Source of the DNA: Roseococcus pinisoli
GTDB taxonomy: Bacteria; Pseudomonadota; Alphaproteobacteria; Acetobacterales; Acetobacteraceae
Direction: 5' to 3'
Assembly: GCF_018413645.1 (NCBI RefSeq)
Contig: NZ_JAHCDA010000001.1
Location: forward strand, 496,001-560,000
DNA length: 64,000 nt
A program made the translations under genes and the position numbers. Positions 53,926 to 62,060 of this stretch are shown piece after piece. The notes under the pieces are model-generated. The model made no database searches. It was given only the letters and a program-made list of their open reading frames with translations, and had not been told where the DNA came from. Each line of letters starts with the position of its first letter. Positions within the stretch are counted from its first letter, which is position 1.

Positions 53926-54639
53926 CTACGCCGCCTCGCCGCCGACGGTCGCTTCCTGGGCGCCGCTGACGATCCGCCCATCCTCCATCGCGACGATGCG
54001 GTCGGCGATGTCCAGGATGCGCGGGTCGTGCGTCACCAGCAGGATGGGCACGCCCCTGCCCTTCGCGAGATCGCGCAGCAGATGCACGACCTCCTGCCCG
54101 CTCACCTTGTCGAGCGCGGCCGTCGGCTCGTCGGCCAGGATCAGCCCCGGATCGCCGGCCAGCGCCCGCGCCACCGCGACGCGCTGCCGCTGCCCGCCGG
54201 AAAGCTGCGAGGGCGGCTTCTCCGCATGGTCGGCCAGGCCGACCGCCTCCAGCATCTCGCCGGCGCGCTTCAGCCGCTGCGTCTCGTTGAGCCCGCCATC
54301 GAGCTCCATCGCCATGGCGACGTTCTGCCGCGCCGTGAGGAAGCCCAGCAGGTTGTGGTTCTGGAAGATGAAGCCGATGCGCCGGCGCAGCCGCACGCGC
54401 TCCGCCTCGGAGGCGCCCGAAAGCTCCTGCCCCAGCACGCGGGCCGTGCCGTCCTGCATCGCGCGCAGCGCGCCGATCAGCGTGAGCAGCGTCGTCTTGC
54501 CCGAGCCGGAGGGGCCGGTGAGTAGCACGATCTCGCCGGGGGCGATGGTGAGGTCGACGTCGCGCAGCACCGCGCGCCGGAGCTCGCCCGCGCCATAAGC
54601 GAAGGTGATGCTTTTCAGATCGACGGGAGGCGCGGCCAT
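53926..54639 (-). CDS. devA: ABC exporter ATP-binding protein, DevA/MacB-like
   Basis: A 237-residue ATPase. Walker A is GPSGSGKTTLL, the signature is LSGGQRQRVAVARAL, and Walker B is LILADEPTAALD. The ATG at 54637-54639 overlaps the permease stop by one base (TGATG). It powers the DevC permease encoded upstream in an operon with DevB and a TetR regulator. Confidence 0.91.
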   Translation of the reverse strand: MAAPPVDLKSITFAYGAGELRRAVLRDVDLTIAPGEIVLLTGPSGSGKTTLLTLIGALRAMQDGTARVLGQELSGASEAERVRLRRRIGFIFQNHNLLGFLTARQNVAMAMELDGGLNETQRLKRAGEMLEAVGLADHAEKPPSQLSGGQRQRVAVARALAGDPGLILADEPTAALDKVSGQEVVHLLRDLAKGRGVPILLVTHDPRILDIADRIVAMEDGRIVSGAQEATVGGEAA

Positions 54640-55898
54640 CAGAACATGTCCGCTGGATTGGCGTCGCGCAGCTTGCGGACCGCCAGCATGCCCGCGATGG
54701 CGCACATGCCGAAGATGAGCAGGAACACGACGGCAGCCCGCGAGGGATACATGACCAGCGGTAGGAAGGTCGCCTTGCCCACCATGTCGTAGAGCAGCCA
54801 GGAGAGCCCCAGGCCCGGCACGAAGCCGATGATGGCGAGGATGAGGGCGGAGCCCATCACCACCCGCGCCAGATAGCCGTTGGAATAGCCCATCGCCTTC
54901 AGCGTCGCGTATTCCGAGATGTGGCTCGCAATGTCGGAGAAGAGGATCTGGTAGACGATCACCATCCCGACCACGAGGCCCATCAGGCTGCCGAAGACGA
55001 AGATGAAGCCGATCGGCGTGCCGTTCTCCCAGTAGGAACGCTCATGCGCCACGAGCTCCTCGTGGCTCAGCACCAGCACGTCGCCGGGCAGCAGGGCGCG
55101 CAGCCTCTCGCGCACCGCGGCGCGGTCGGCCCCCGCGCGCAGCTTGATCGCTACGAGGTCCGTGTTGGAGGCACCGCGCTCCACGACACGGCGGAAATTC
55201 GTCTCGCTCATCACGACGTTGCCGTCGGCGCCGAAGCTGGGCCCGATCTCGACGAGGCCGACCAGCTCCATCCGCCGCACGCCCAGCTGCACGTCGAAGG
55301 AACCGCGCTCGGCGAAGAGGCGCCCGATCGGGCCGAATTCCGGACGGGAGCGCGTGTCGAAGGCCAGCGTATCGGGCCGCTTGAGCGCCTCCACGATGCC
55401 GGCGAGGCCGGGGAAATCCACCGCGCCGGCGCCGGCGTCTAGGCCGATGAGCTGCACGGCGCGCCGCCGCCCCGTCTCCGGATTCCGCCAGGTGCTTTGC
55501 GCCAGATAGAGCGGCACGGCGAGCTCGACATCGGGATCGGCGAGGGTCTGGTAGGCGCGCACGCGCGGCAGCGGTTCGGGCCGGAAGCTGGCATCCGTCA
55601 TCGGATGGACGAGGAAGATGTCGGCCCGCATGGCGCCGAGCAGGTTCGTCGCGCTGTCGAAGAGCGCGCCGCGGAAGCCCAGCTGCATGAAGACCAGCAC
55701 GGAAGCGAACATCACCCCCGCCATCGCGGCGAAAAGTCGCGATTTTTCCGCGCGCAGCTGCCGCCAGGCCAGGCGCAGCGGCAGCCGCAGTGCGTCGGCG
55801 AGGGCGGGCGCAGGTTTGGCGGCGGCCGCGGGCGCCTCCTCACCATTGCGCTCGGGCGCCCAGGGCAGCAGCTTCGTGGGGTTGGCGATCTCGTTCAT
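54639..55898 (-). CDS. devC: ABC exporter permease, DevC family
   Basis: A 419-residue FtsX/MacB-type membrane protein. One N-terminal helix (SRLFAAMAGVMFASVLVFMQLGF) is followed by a large periplasmic domain and three C-terminal helices beginning GTPIGFIFVFGSLMGLVVGM. DevBCA systems work with an outer-membrane channel to export glycolipids or other compounds; the cargo here is unknown. Its start overlaps the end of devB by four bases. Confidence 0.91.
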   Translation of the reverse strand: MNEIANPTKLLPWAPERNGEEAPAAAAKPAPALADALRLPLRLAWRQLRAEKSRLFAAMAGVMFASVLVFMQLGFRGALFDSATNLLGAMRADIFLVHPMTDASFRPEPLPRVRAYQTLADPDVELAVPLYLAQSTWRNPETGRRRAVQLIGLDAGAGAVDFPGLAGIVEALKRPDTLAFDTRSRPEFGPIGRLFAERGSFDVQLGVRRMELVGLVEIGPSFGADGNVVMSETNFRRVVERGASNTDLVAIKLRAGADRAAVRERLRALLPGDVLVLSHEELVAHERSYWENGTPIGFIFVFGSLMGLVVGMVIVYQILFSDIASHISEYATLKAMGYSNGYLARVVMGSALILAIIGFVPGLGLSWLLYDMVGKATFLPLVMYPSRAAVVFLLIFGMCAIAGMLAVRKLRDANPADMF

Positions 55899-56947
55899 CG
55901 CGCGGCCACCGGCAGGTCATTGGCCCGGATGGCGACCTGCACCTGCATATTGGTCCGCCGGCGCAGCAGCGCGACCCCTTCGTCCGAAAGCGTCAGCCGC
56001 ACCTCGACGGTGCGGGAATCCACCGCCGCGACGGGATCCGTGCCGGCCTGGGTGGTGCGCCGCACCTGCCAGCCGATCTCGCGCACGGTCGCGGCCACGC
56101 GGCGATTCTCGCCAGGGACCACGATCTCGGCGGGCGCGCCCACGCGCAGGCGGGGGAGATCCGTCTCGAAGACGTCCGCCACCACGTCGAGCCGCGTGAG
56201 GTCGGCCATCTCCATCAGCCCGTCGCTGCCCACCTGGTCGCCGGGCCGCGCGAAGATGCGCAGGATGGTGCCGGGCACGGGGGCCTCGACGCGCGAGAGC
56301 CGCGCATCGGCCTCCGCCTTGGCCAGCGCGGCCTCCGCCGCGGCGACCCGTGCCTCGGCAAGCTGGATGTCCTCAGTGCGCGCGGTGGAGAGGGTCACCA
56401 GGTCGGCCTCGGCCTGCGCCCGGTCGGCAGCGAGGCGGGTGACCGCGAAGCGGTTGCGCTCGGCCACCGCCTCGGAGCCGGCGCCCGAGGGAACCAGCCG
56501 GTCGGTGCGGAGGGCGTCGCGGCGCGCGATTTCCTCCTGGGCGGCGAGGCTCGCGATCCGGGCACGCTGGGCAGCGATCTCGCTGGCGCGCCCGGCCTCG
56601 CGGGTCCGCCGCAGGGCGGTGCGCTGCTCCTCGAGAGAAGCGCGGTTCTGCGCGACGGTGGCGTCCTTCAGCGCGGCATCCGCGAATTCGGCGACCACCT
56701 GGCCGGCCTGCACCTCGTCGCCCTCCTGGACCAGCAGGCGGTCCAGCCGGGTGACGGCCATGCCGCCGGGCTGATTGAGCTTGCGCACGCGCGAAGCGGG
56801 CTCGACGCGCCCCAGCGCACCAACCCCCGGGGAAGGCGCCGGCGCGGCCGCCACCGGCGGGGGCGGCTCGTGACGGGGCGCGAGAGCGTACCATCCGCCC
56901 GCGCCCAGGGCGGCAAGCGCCACGGCGCCCAGCAGCCAGCGCTTCAT
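55895..56947 (-). CDS. devB: ABC exporter membrane-fusion protein, DevB family
   Basis: A 350-residue HlyD-type adaptor. An N-terminal anchor (WLLGAVALAALGAGGWYAL) precedes a Pro-rich linker. A lipoyl half GRVEPASRVRKLNQPGGMA follows, then a long helical hairpin and the second half VPGTILRIFARPGDQVG. Four-base overlaps on both sides tie it to the TetR gene and devC. Confidence 0.9.
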   Translation of the reverse strand: MKRWLLGAVALAALGAGGWYALAPRHEPPPPVAAAPAPSPGVGALGRVEPASRVRKLNQPGGMAVTRLDRLLVQEGDEVQAGQVVAEFADAALKDATVAQNRASLEEQRTALRRTREAGRASEIAAQRARIASLAAQEEIARRDALRTDRLVPSGAGSEAVAERNRFAVTRLAADRAQAEADLVTLSTARTEDIQLAEARVAAAEAALAKAEADARLSRVEAPVPGTILRIFARPGDQVGSDGLMEMADLTRLDVVADVFETDLPRLRVGAPAEIVVPGENRRVAATVREIGWQVRRTTQAGTDPVAAVDSRTVEVRLTLSDEGVALLRRRTNMQVQVAIRANDLPVAAR

Positions 56948-57531
56948 GTGCCCGACTCCAGGAGCGAGGTGAGCGCGGTGCGGAAGGCCCGCTGCTCCTC
57001 TCCGTCCAACTCGTACATGCCGAAGATGCGCGACATGAAGAAACCGTCGCAGGCGGCCATGACGGCCAGGGCATGGCCGGGCCGCAGCCCGTCCTCGCTG
57101 AGCTTCTCGCGGATGCGGGCGAAGACCTCGCGGATCGGGTCGAGCAGCGCGGGATCGTGGTGGAAGGCGGCGAGGAAGATCGCGGCGGCGCGCTGATGCA
57201 GCTCCGAGACCGTCTCCGGGTGATCGAAGGTCCGGGCCAGCATGGCGCGGGTGGTGCGCCCGCGGCCGGGCGGCTGGCGCGCCAGATCCTCGTGGAACTC
57301 CGTCTCGATGCAGGTCGCCAGCCGCGCGAGCAGGCCGACGAGCAGCGCCTCCTTGGAACCGAAATGGTAGAGCAGCCCGCCCTTCGAGACCCCCGCCTCG
57401 CGGGCGGCGGCGTCCAGCGTCAGGGCCGCCACGCCCCTGGCCTGCACGATGACTTCGACGGCATCGAGGATGCGGGTGCGGGCATCGGTCGCGGGCGGTC
57501 GGGAGGCAGCGGGAGGGTTCGCATCAACCAT
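56944..57531 (-). CDS. TetR family regulator of the dev export operon
   Basis: A 195-residue regulator. The helix-turn-helix is at about residues 20-66 (RILDAVEVIVQARG, TLDAAAREAGVSKGGLLYHF, GSKEALL), followed by a helical effector domain. It is the first gene of the four-gene devBCA operon, with an ATGA overlap to devB, and a perfect palindrome sits in its promoter, so it should repress the whole unit. Confidence 0.9.
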   Translation of the reverse strand: MVDANPPAASRPPATDARTRILDAVEVIVQARGVAALTLDAAAREAGVSKGGLLYHFGSKEALLVGLLARLATCIETEFHEDLARQPPGRGRTTRAMLARTFDHPETVSELHQRAAAIFLAAFHHDPALLDPIREVFARIREKLSEDGLRPGHALAVMAACDGFFMSRIFGMYELDGEEQRAFRTALTSLLESGT

Positions 57532-57544
57532 GCCATTTAACTAT

Positions 57545-57573
57545 ACCGTCCAGACGGTTTGTCAAGAAATCGG
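57545..57573 (-). promoter_or_regulatory. promoter and palindromic operator of the TetR-devBCA operon
   Basis: ACCGTC-CA-GACGGT (57545-57558) is a perfect palindrome 14 bases upstream of the TetR ATG. On the minus strand a consensus -35 TTGACA (57573-57568 region, read leftwards) precedes it and a TATAGT/TAGTTA -10-like element follows. The operator thus lies between the promoter boxes, as expected for autorepression. Confidence 0.68.
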
Positions 57574-57744
57574 CCGATGATCCCTCTGTTTTCACGGGCC
57601 ATGGGATCGTCGGCGTGAACGCCGGCGGCCGCCTGCGGTTTCGAAAATGGCGCGGCCATGCCGCCTCGCGATGCCCGGCAGGCTGCCTTTGCCACCCGGA
57701 ATGAAATCTATATGCTCGCGCAAACACCTCGCGAGGAGACCTCA

Positions 57745-58122
57745 ATGTTCCGTCGTCCGATGTTTGCCGTGTGCCTGGCCGTGATGGCTGCTTCGCCGGC
57801 CTTCGCGCAGAAGAGCGCACCCAGCACCGGTGGAAGCCCCGGCGGCAATCCGGGTTTCCGGCTGGAGAACAGCACGTCGAACATCATCAACAACGTCTAT
57901 GCGTCGCCCACCTCCAACAACAGCTGGGGCAATGATCGCCTCGGCTCGAACGAGGTGATCCAGGCGGGCGCCAGCCGTGATTTCCAGCTGCCTCCGGGCG
58001 AGTGCATGTACGACGTCCGCGTCGTCTACCAGGGCGGCGTCGCCGAGGAGCGGCGGCGGGTCAACGCCTGCACCGAGCGCACCGTGGTCCTGCCGATGGC
58101 CGCTCAGCGCCTGGTCCGCTAG
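57745..58122 (+). CDS. hypothetical exported protein
   Basis: A 125-residue protein with a signal peptide (MFRRPMFAVCLAVMAASPAFAQ). The mature domain has ENSTSNIINNVYASPTSNN, then WGNDRLGSNEVIQAGASRDF and PPGECMYDVRVVYQGG. Two cysteines may pair (ECMYD and NACTER). It resembles a family of small exported proteins found in Acetobacteraceae and neighbours whose function is unknown. GAGGAG eight bases upstream fixes the start. Confidence 0.7.
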   Translation: MFRRPMFAVCLAVMAASPAFAQKSAPSTGGSPGGNPGFRLENSTSNIINNVYASPTSNNSWGNDRLGSNEVIQAGASRDFQLPPGECMYDVRVVYQGGVAEERRRVNACTERTVVLPMAAQRLVR

Positions 58123-58127
58123 GGGCA

Positions 58128-58161
58128 TTACCCGATCAGATGGAAGCATCTGGTCGGGTAA
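58128..58161. terminator. long hairpin between convergent genes
   Basis: A 15-base arm at 58128-58142 (TTACCCGATCAGATG) pairs with 58147-58161 (CATCTGGTCGGGTAA) with one G-T pair and a GAAG tetraloop. It starts six bases after the exported-protein stop. A strong stem without a clear T-run. Confidence 0.6.
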
Positions 58162-58243
58162 AACGCCCGAAAACAAAGAGTTGTTGCGTTTTCCGTGAGC
58201 CCCGGCGACCAGAAATCCGACGGATCGGTGGGGGCCTGAGCGA

Positions 58244-59191
58244 TCAGGCCCCCGCCATCTCCCCCGTCATCGCGCGGTCCAGCAGGGCCTCGAGTTGGGC
58301 GGGATCTTCCCATTGCAGCGTGACGCTGACCACGCGGACCTGGTTCTGGAATTCCGCCGGAATCCGCACCCAGTCCTTCCGGGTCGTCACCGGGATCGCG
58401 CCCAGGGATTCCGCCTGGGCCAGCAGCGTCCGCATATCCCCGGCATCGAAGGGATAGTGATCGGCAAAGGCCTCGCTGCCCGCCACCACCGCCCCGCCCA
58501 ACCGCAGCGTCGCGAAGAACTTCCGCGGATTGCCGATGCCGCAGAAGGCGAAGACGTTCTTGCCGGCCAGCTCCGCCATTTCCGGCCCCGAGATCGAGAC
58601 TGCGCGCAGCACCGGCAGGCCCGGCGGCAGCATCGCCAGCGCGCCATGCTCGTCCTGGCCGATCAGCACGGCCGCGACGCAGCGTGAGGCGGCCTCGGCC
58701 ACCTTCTCCCGCAGAGGCCCCGCCGGAATCACCCGCCCGTTCCCGAAGCCGAAGCTGCCATCGATGGTCAGCAGGGAGATCGTCTTGTCGAGGGTGGGGT
58801 TCTGCAGCCCGTCATCCATGACGATGGCGGCGGCCCCGGCCTCCACGGCGCGGCGCGCGCCCTCGGCGCGGTCGGCGCTCACCCAGGTCGGCGCCAGGGC
58901 CGCGAGCAGCAGGGCCTCGTCGCCCACCACCTCGCTGCCCTGCTTCGCGGGCTCGACCCGGATGGGGCCCTTCACGCTGCCGCCATAGCCGCGCAGGAGG
59001 AAATGGCTGTTCACCCCGCGCGCCGCCAGGCGACGGCCGATATCGATGGCCAGGGTGGTCTTGCCCGCGCCGCCGGCGGTCACCGCGCCGCAACAGATCA
59101 CGGGGATAGGGGCGTGCCAGCCGGGCCGGGCCATGCGCCGGGCGGTTGCCCCGGCATAGATCGCAGCGACGGGCGAGAGCAGCAGGGGCAT
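58244..59191 (-). CDS. lpxK: tetraacyldisaccharide 4'-kinase
   Basis: A 315-residue membrane-associated kinase that phosphorylates the 4' position of the lipid A precursor. The P-loop region is CGAVTAGGAGKTTLAIDIG, followed by GYGGSVKGPIRVEP and GDEALLLA, and IVMDDGLQNPTL. It follows waaA on the same strand (60-base gap), completing a lipopolysaccharide core/lipid A gene set. Confidence 0.92.
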   Translation of the reverse strand: MPLLLSPVAAIYAGATARRMARPGWHAPIPVICCGAVTAGGAGKTTLAIDIGRRLAARGVNSHFLLRGYGGSVKGPIRVEPAKQGSEVVGDEALLLAALAPTWVSADRAEGARRAVEAGAAAIVMDDGLQNPTLDKTISLLTIDGSFGFGNGRVIPAGPLREKVAEAASRCVAAVLIGQDEHGALAMLPPGLPVLRAVSISGPEMAELAGKNVFAFCGIGNPRKFFATLRLGGAVVAGSEAFADHYPFDAGDMRTLLAQAESLGAIPVTTRKDWVRIPAEFQNQVRVVSVTLQWEDPAQLEALLDRAMTGEMAGA

Positions 59192-59251
59192 GATTCCCCC
59201 CCGGCGTCCCCAGAAATCGGGCGCTTTGATGCTGATGCTCCAGTCCTCTCT

Positions 59252-60523
59252 CTAAGCCCTCTCCGCCGCCTTGGCCGGCCGCAGATCCAGGAGCGCCCCC
59301 GCCAGCCGGCCCGGAAGGCCAGTGGCGGCGGAAACCACACGGGCGGCCGCCTCCGCAAGGCCGGCACCCCTCTCCGGATGCGTTAGCATATCTGCAACGG
59401 CCGCCGCCAGCGCGCCCGCATCGGGCAGCTGGCGGGCCGCGCCCGCGGCCAGGAGGGTCGCGGTCGCGTCCGTGAAATTCCCCATATGTGGGCCGAAGAT
59501 CACCGGGCAGCCCAGCCGCGCCGCCTCCAGCGGATTCTGGCCGCCATGCGGCACCAGGCTGCCCCCGATCAGGGCGATGGAGGCCAGGCGGTAGAAGAGG
59601 CCGAGCTCGCCGATCGTATCGGCGACATAGGTCGGACCGGGACCGGGCAGCGCGCCCTCGGCGCGGCGCGGGGCCTCGGCCAGGGCCGCGATCGCCGCAC
59701 CACGCTCAGGGTGGCGCGGCACGATGATGGTCAGCAGTTCCGGGAAGCGCGGCGCCAGCTCCCGCGCCGCGGCCAGCACCAGCTCATCCTCGCCCGGATG
59801 CGTGCTGGCGGCGAGCAGGACCGGGCGCGGGCCGATGGCCTCCTTCAACGCCTGCAGCTTCGCAGGGTCGGCCGGCAGCGGCTCTGCCGCGAGCTTGAGG
59901 TCGCCCGCCGGGGCCAGGCACCTGGCACCCAGCGCCTCCAGGCGCTCGGCGTCCTCGGGGGAGCGCGGCACGATCACCGTGAAGCGGTTCAGCAGGCGGC
60001 GGATCAGCCAGCCTCCGAAGCTGCGCCAGCGGCGGAAGGAGCGCGCTGAGATGCGGGCGTTCAGCAATGCCATCGGAATGCCGCGTGCCGCGCAGGCGCC
60101 CAGCAGGTTGGGCCAGAGCTCGCTCTCGACGAAGCAGGCCGCATCCGGCCGCCAGCCGTCCAGGAAGCGGGCCACCCAGGCCGGAACGTCAAGCGGGACG
60201 TAACGGTGGATCACCCGGGCTGCCGCGGCGGGCGAAAGGCGTTGCGGCAGCAGCCCGGCCGAGGTGACGGTGCCGGTGGTGACGAGCAGATGCAGGGCCG
60301 GATCGCGGGCGAGGAGCGCGTCGATCAGCGGCAGGATGGCCAGCGTCTCGCCCACGCTGGCCGCATGCAGCCAGAGGAGAGGCCCCGCCGGGCGGTCCGC
60401 CCCATGGCCCTCGCGCTCCGGCAGGCGGCCCTCTTCCTCCTTGCCCTGGCGCAGTCGGCGCCGGAGGTTCCAACGCAGCGCCGGGGCGGCGAGGGTCGCG
60501 GCGATCCGCCAGGCGCGGCTCAT
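59252..60523 (-). CDS. waaA: 3-deoxy-D-manno-octulosonic acid transferase
   Basis: A 423-residue inner-membrane glycosyltransferase adding Kdo to lipid A precursor. The N-terminal acceptor domain has WLHAASVGETLAILPLI and FVESELWPNLL. The donor-binding domain has LLAASTHPGEDELVL and GGSLVPHGGQNPLEAARLG. Its ATG at 60521-60523 overlaps the stop of the DUF374 gene by four bases. Confidence 0.93.
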   Translation of the reverse strand: MSRAWRIAATLAAPALRWNLRRRLRQGKEEEGRLPEREGHGADRPAGPLLWLHAASVGETLAILPLIDALLARDPALHLLVTTGTVTSAGLLPQRLSPAAAARVIHRYVPLDVPAWVARFLDGWRPDAACFVESELWPNLLGACAARGIPMALLNARISARSFRRWRSFGGWLIRRLLNRFTVIVPRSPEDAERLEALGARCLAPAGDLKLAAEPLPADPAKLQALKEAIGPRPVLLAASTHPGEDELVLAAARELAPRFPELLTIIVPRHPERGAAIAALAEAPRRAEGALPGPGPTYVADTIGELGLFYRLASIALIGGSLVPHGGQNPLEAARLGCPVIFGPHMGNFTDATATLLAAGAARQLPDAGALAAAVADMLTHPERGAGLAEAAARVVSAATGLPGRLAGALLDLRPAKAAERA

Positions 60524-61203
60524 GCGCGCGGCAGCCCGATGGCCGCATCGGCCGCGTCGCAGGCGGCGTCCATGCCGGCGGAGACGAGCGGCAGCGCCGC
60601 CTCGGCCCCGTCCCTTGGGACCAGGATGGGCGCGCCCACCACCAGCACGCCGCGCGCGAAGGGCAGCGGGATGACCATGCGGTCCCAGCTCCGCAGCGCG
60701 ATGCCGCGCGAGCTGCGGCCCGCCACGGGCAGGACCGGCTTGCCGCTCATCGCCGCCAGCTGGGCCACGCCGGGAGCGGCCTGACGGCGCGGGCCGCGCG
60801 GCCCGTCCGGGGTGATGCCGACGAAGGCGCCGCCGCGCAGCAGGCGCATCAGCGCGAGCATGCCCGCCGCGCCGCCCTTGGAGGAGGAGGCATGGACCAT
60901 GGTCAGGTCGAAGCGGTTCACGACGGCGCCGATGAAGCGGCCGTCGCGGTGGCGGGAGACGAGGACATGGCCGGTGCCGAGCCCCGCGCGCGCCTGGCCG
61001 AGCTTCCAGAGCTTGGGCATGACGGGAAGGTTCTCGTGCCAGAAGGCGGCGATGACCGTGCCATGCGCGGCGAAGGCGGCATCGATATGCTCGCCGCCGA
61101 TCAGGCGCCACCGCGTCGTCCGATAGACCAGGGCAAGGTAGAGCCCCAGCAGATGCGCGGCGCAGGCCTGGAAGGTGGGGTGGCGCGTCAGCCGGCGCAG
61201 CAT
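60520..61203 (-). CDS. DUF374 lysophospholipid acyltransferase family protein
   Basis: A 227-residue protein of the LPLAT/DUF374 group. The catalytic-type His is in AAFWHENLPVMP, with SRHRDGRFIGAVV and GITPDGPRGPRRQ as further motifs. It lies directly upstream of waaA and lpxK, consistent with a role in lipid A or outer-membrane lipid acylation. The exact acceptor is unknown. Confidence 0.87.
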   Translation of the reverse strand: MLRRLTRHPTFQACAAHLLGLYLALVYRTTRWRLIGGEHIDAAFAAHGTVIAAFWHENLPVMPKLWKLGQARAGLGTGHVLVSRHRDGRFIGAVVNRFDLTMVHASSSKGGAAGMLALMRLLRGGAFVGITPDGPRGPRRQAAPGVAQLAAMSGKPVLPVAGRSSRGIALRSWDRMVIPLPFARGVLVVGAPILVPRDGAEAALPLVSAGMDAACDAADAAIGLPRA

Positions 61204-61346
61204 GCGGAACGATCAGGCATTTTCCTAGCAGCGCGGTCGCACGGCAGCGCCCAGGATGCAAGTGCAAGACCTCCCACCCTGCCCCGCGCCCCTTGCTGCG
61301 GCCCCGTCGCCCTGCGACGTTTGCGCGAACCAGGGAGGGATTTCGG

Positions 61347-62048
61347 ATGGTCGAGAAAGTGGCGATCGTGACGGCCGGCGGCAGCGGCATGGGGGCGGCT
61401 ACGGCGCGGAAGCTGGCGGCCGACGGGTATCGCGTGGCGATCCTCTCCTCCTCCGGCAAGGGCGAGGCGCTGGCGACCGAGCTGGGCGGGATCGGCGTCA
61501 CCGGCTCCAACCAGTCCAATGACGACCTGAAGCGGCTGGTGGATCTGACCATGGCGCGCTGGGGCCGGATCGACGCCCTGGTGAACAGTGCCGGCCATGG
61601 CCCGCGCGCGCCGGTGCTGGACCTGACCGACGAAGACTGGCACCGCGGCCTCGACGTCTACTTCCTCGGCGCCGTGCGGCCGACGCGGCTGGTCACGCCC
61701 ATCATGCAGGCCCAGAAGTCCGGCGCGATCGTGAACATCTCGACCTTCGCGGCCTTCGAGCCGGATCCCGTCTTCCCGACCTCGGGCGTCTTCCGCGCCG
61801 GGCTCGCGGCCTACACGAAGCTCTTCGCGGACCGCTACGCGGCCGAGAACATCCGCATGAACAACATCCTGCCGGGCTTCATCGACAGCCTGCCGGAAAA
61901 GGCGGAGTTCCGCGGCCGCATCCCCATGGGCCGCTACGGCCGCAGCGCGGAGATCGCGGCCACCATCGCCTTCCTGCTCTCGGAAGGCGCCGGCTACATC
62001 ACCGGCCAGAACCTCCGCGTCGACGGCGGCATCACGCGCTCGGTCTGA
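61347..62048 (+). CDS. SDR family protein with a degenerate active site
   Basis: A 233-residue short-chain dehydrogenase/reductase fold. The cofactor motif TAGGSGMGAATA is intact, as are NSAGHGPRAP and the active-site Ser in NISTFAAF. The segment that normally carries YxxxK reads FPTSGVFRAGLAAYTK, so both the catalytic Tyr and Lys positions appear substituted. GGGAGG upstream supports the ATG. It may bind nucleotide without normal redox activity. Confidence 0.82.
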   Translation: MVEKVAIVTAGGSGMGAATARKLAADGYRVAILSSSGKGEALATELGGIGVTGSNQSNDDLKRLVDLTMARWGRIDALVNSAGHGPRAPVLDLTDEDWHRGLDVYFLGAVRPTRLVTPIMQAQKSGAIVNISTFAAFEPDPVFPTSGVFRAGLAAYTKLFADRYAAENIRMNNILPGFIDSLPEKAEFRGRIPMGRYGRSAEIAATIAFLLSEGAGYITGQNLRVDGGITRSV

Positions 62049-62060
62049 GGGGCGGCCCCC

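Noticed and set aside
59252-61552. Possible 766-residue fused waaA protein
   Set aside because: The extra N-terminal part is a frame-shifted reading of the DUF374 gene, which is intact in its own frame with a four-base overlap.
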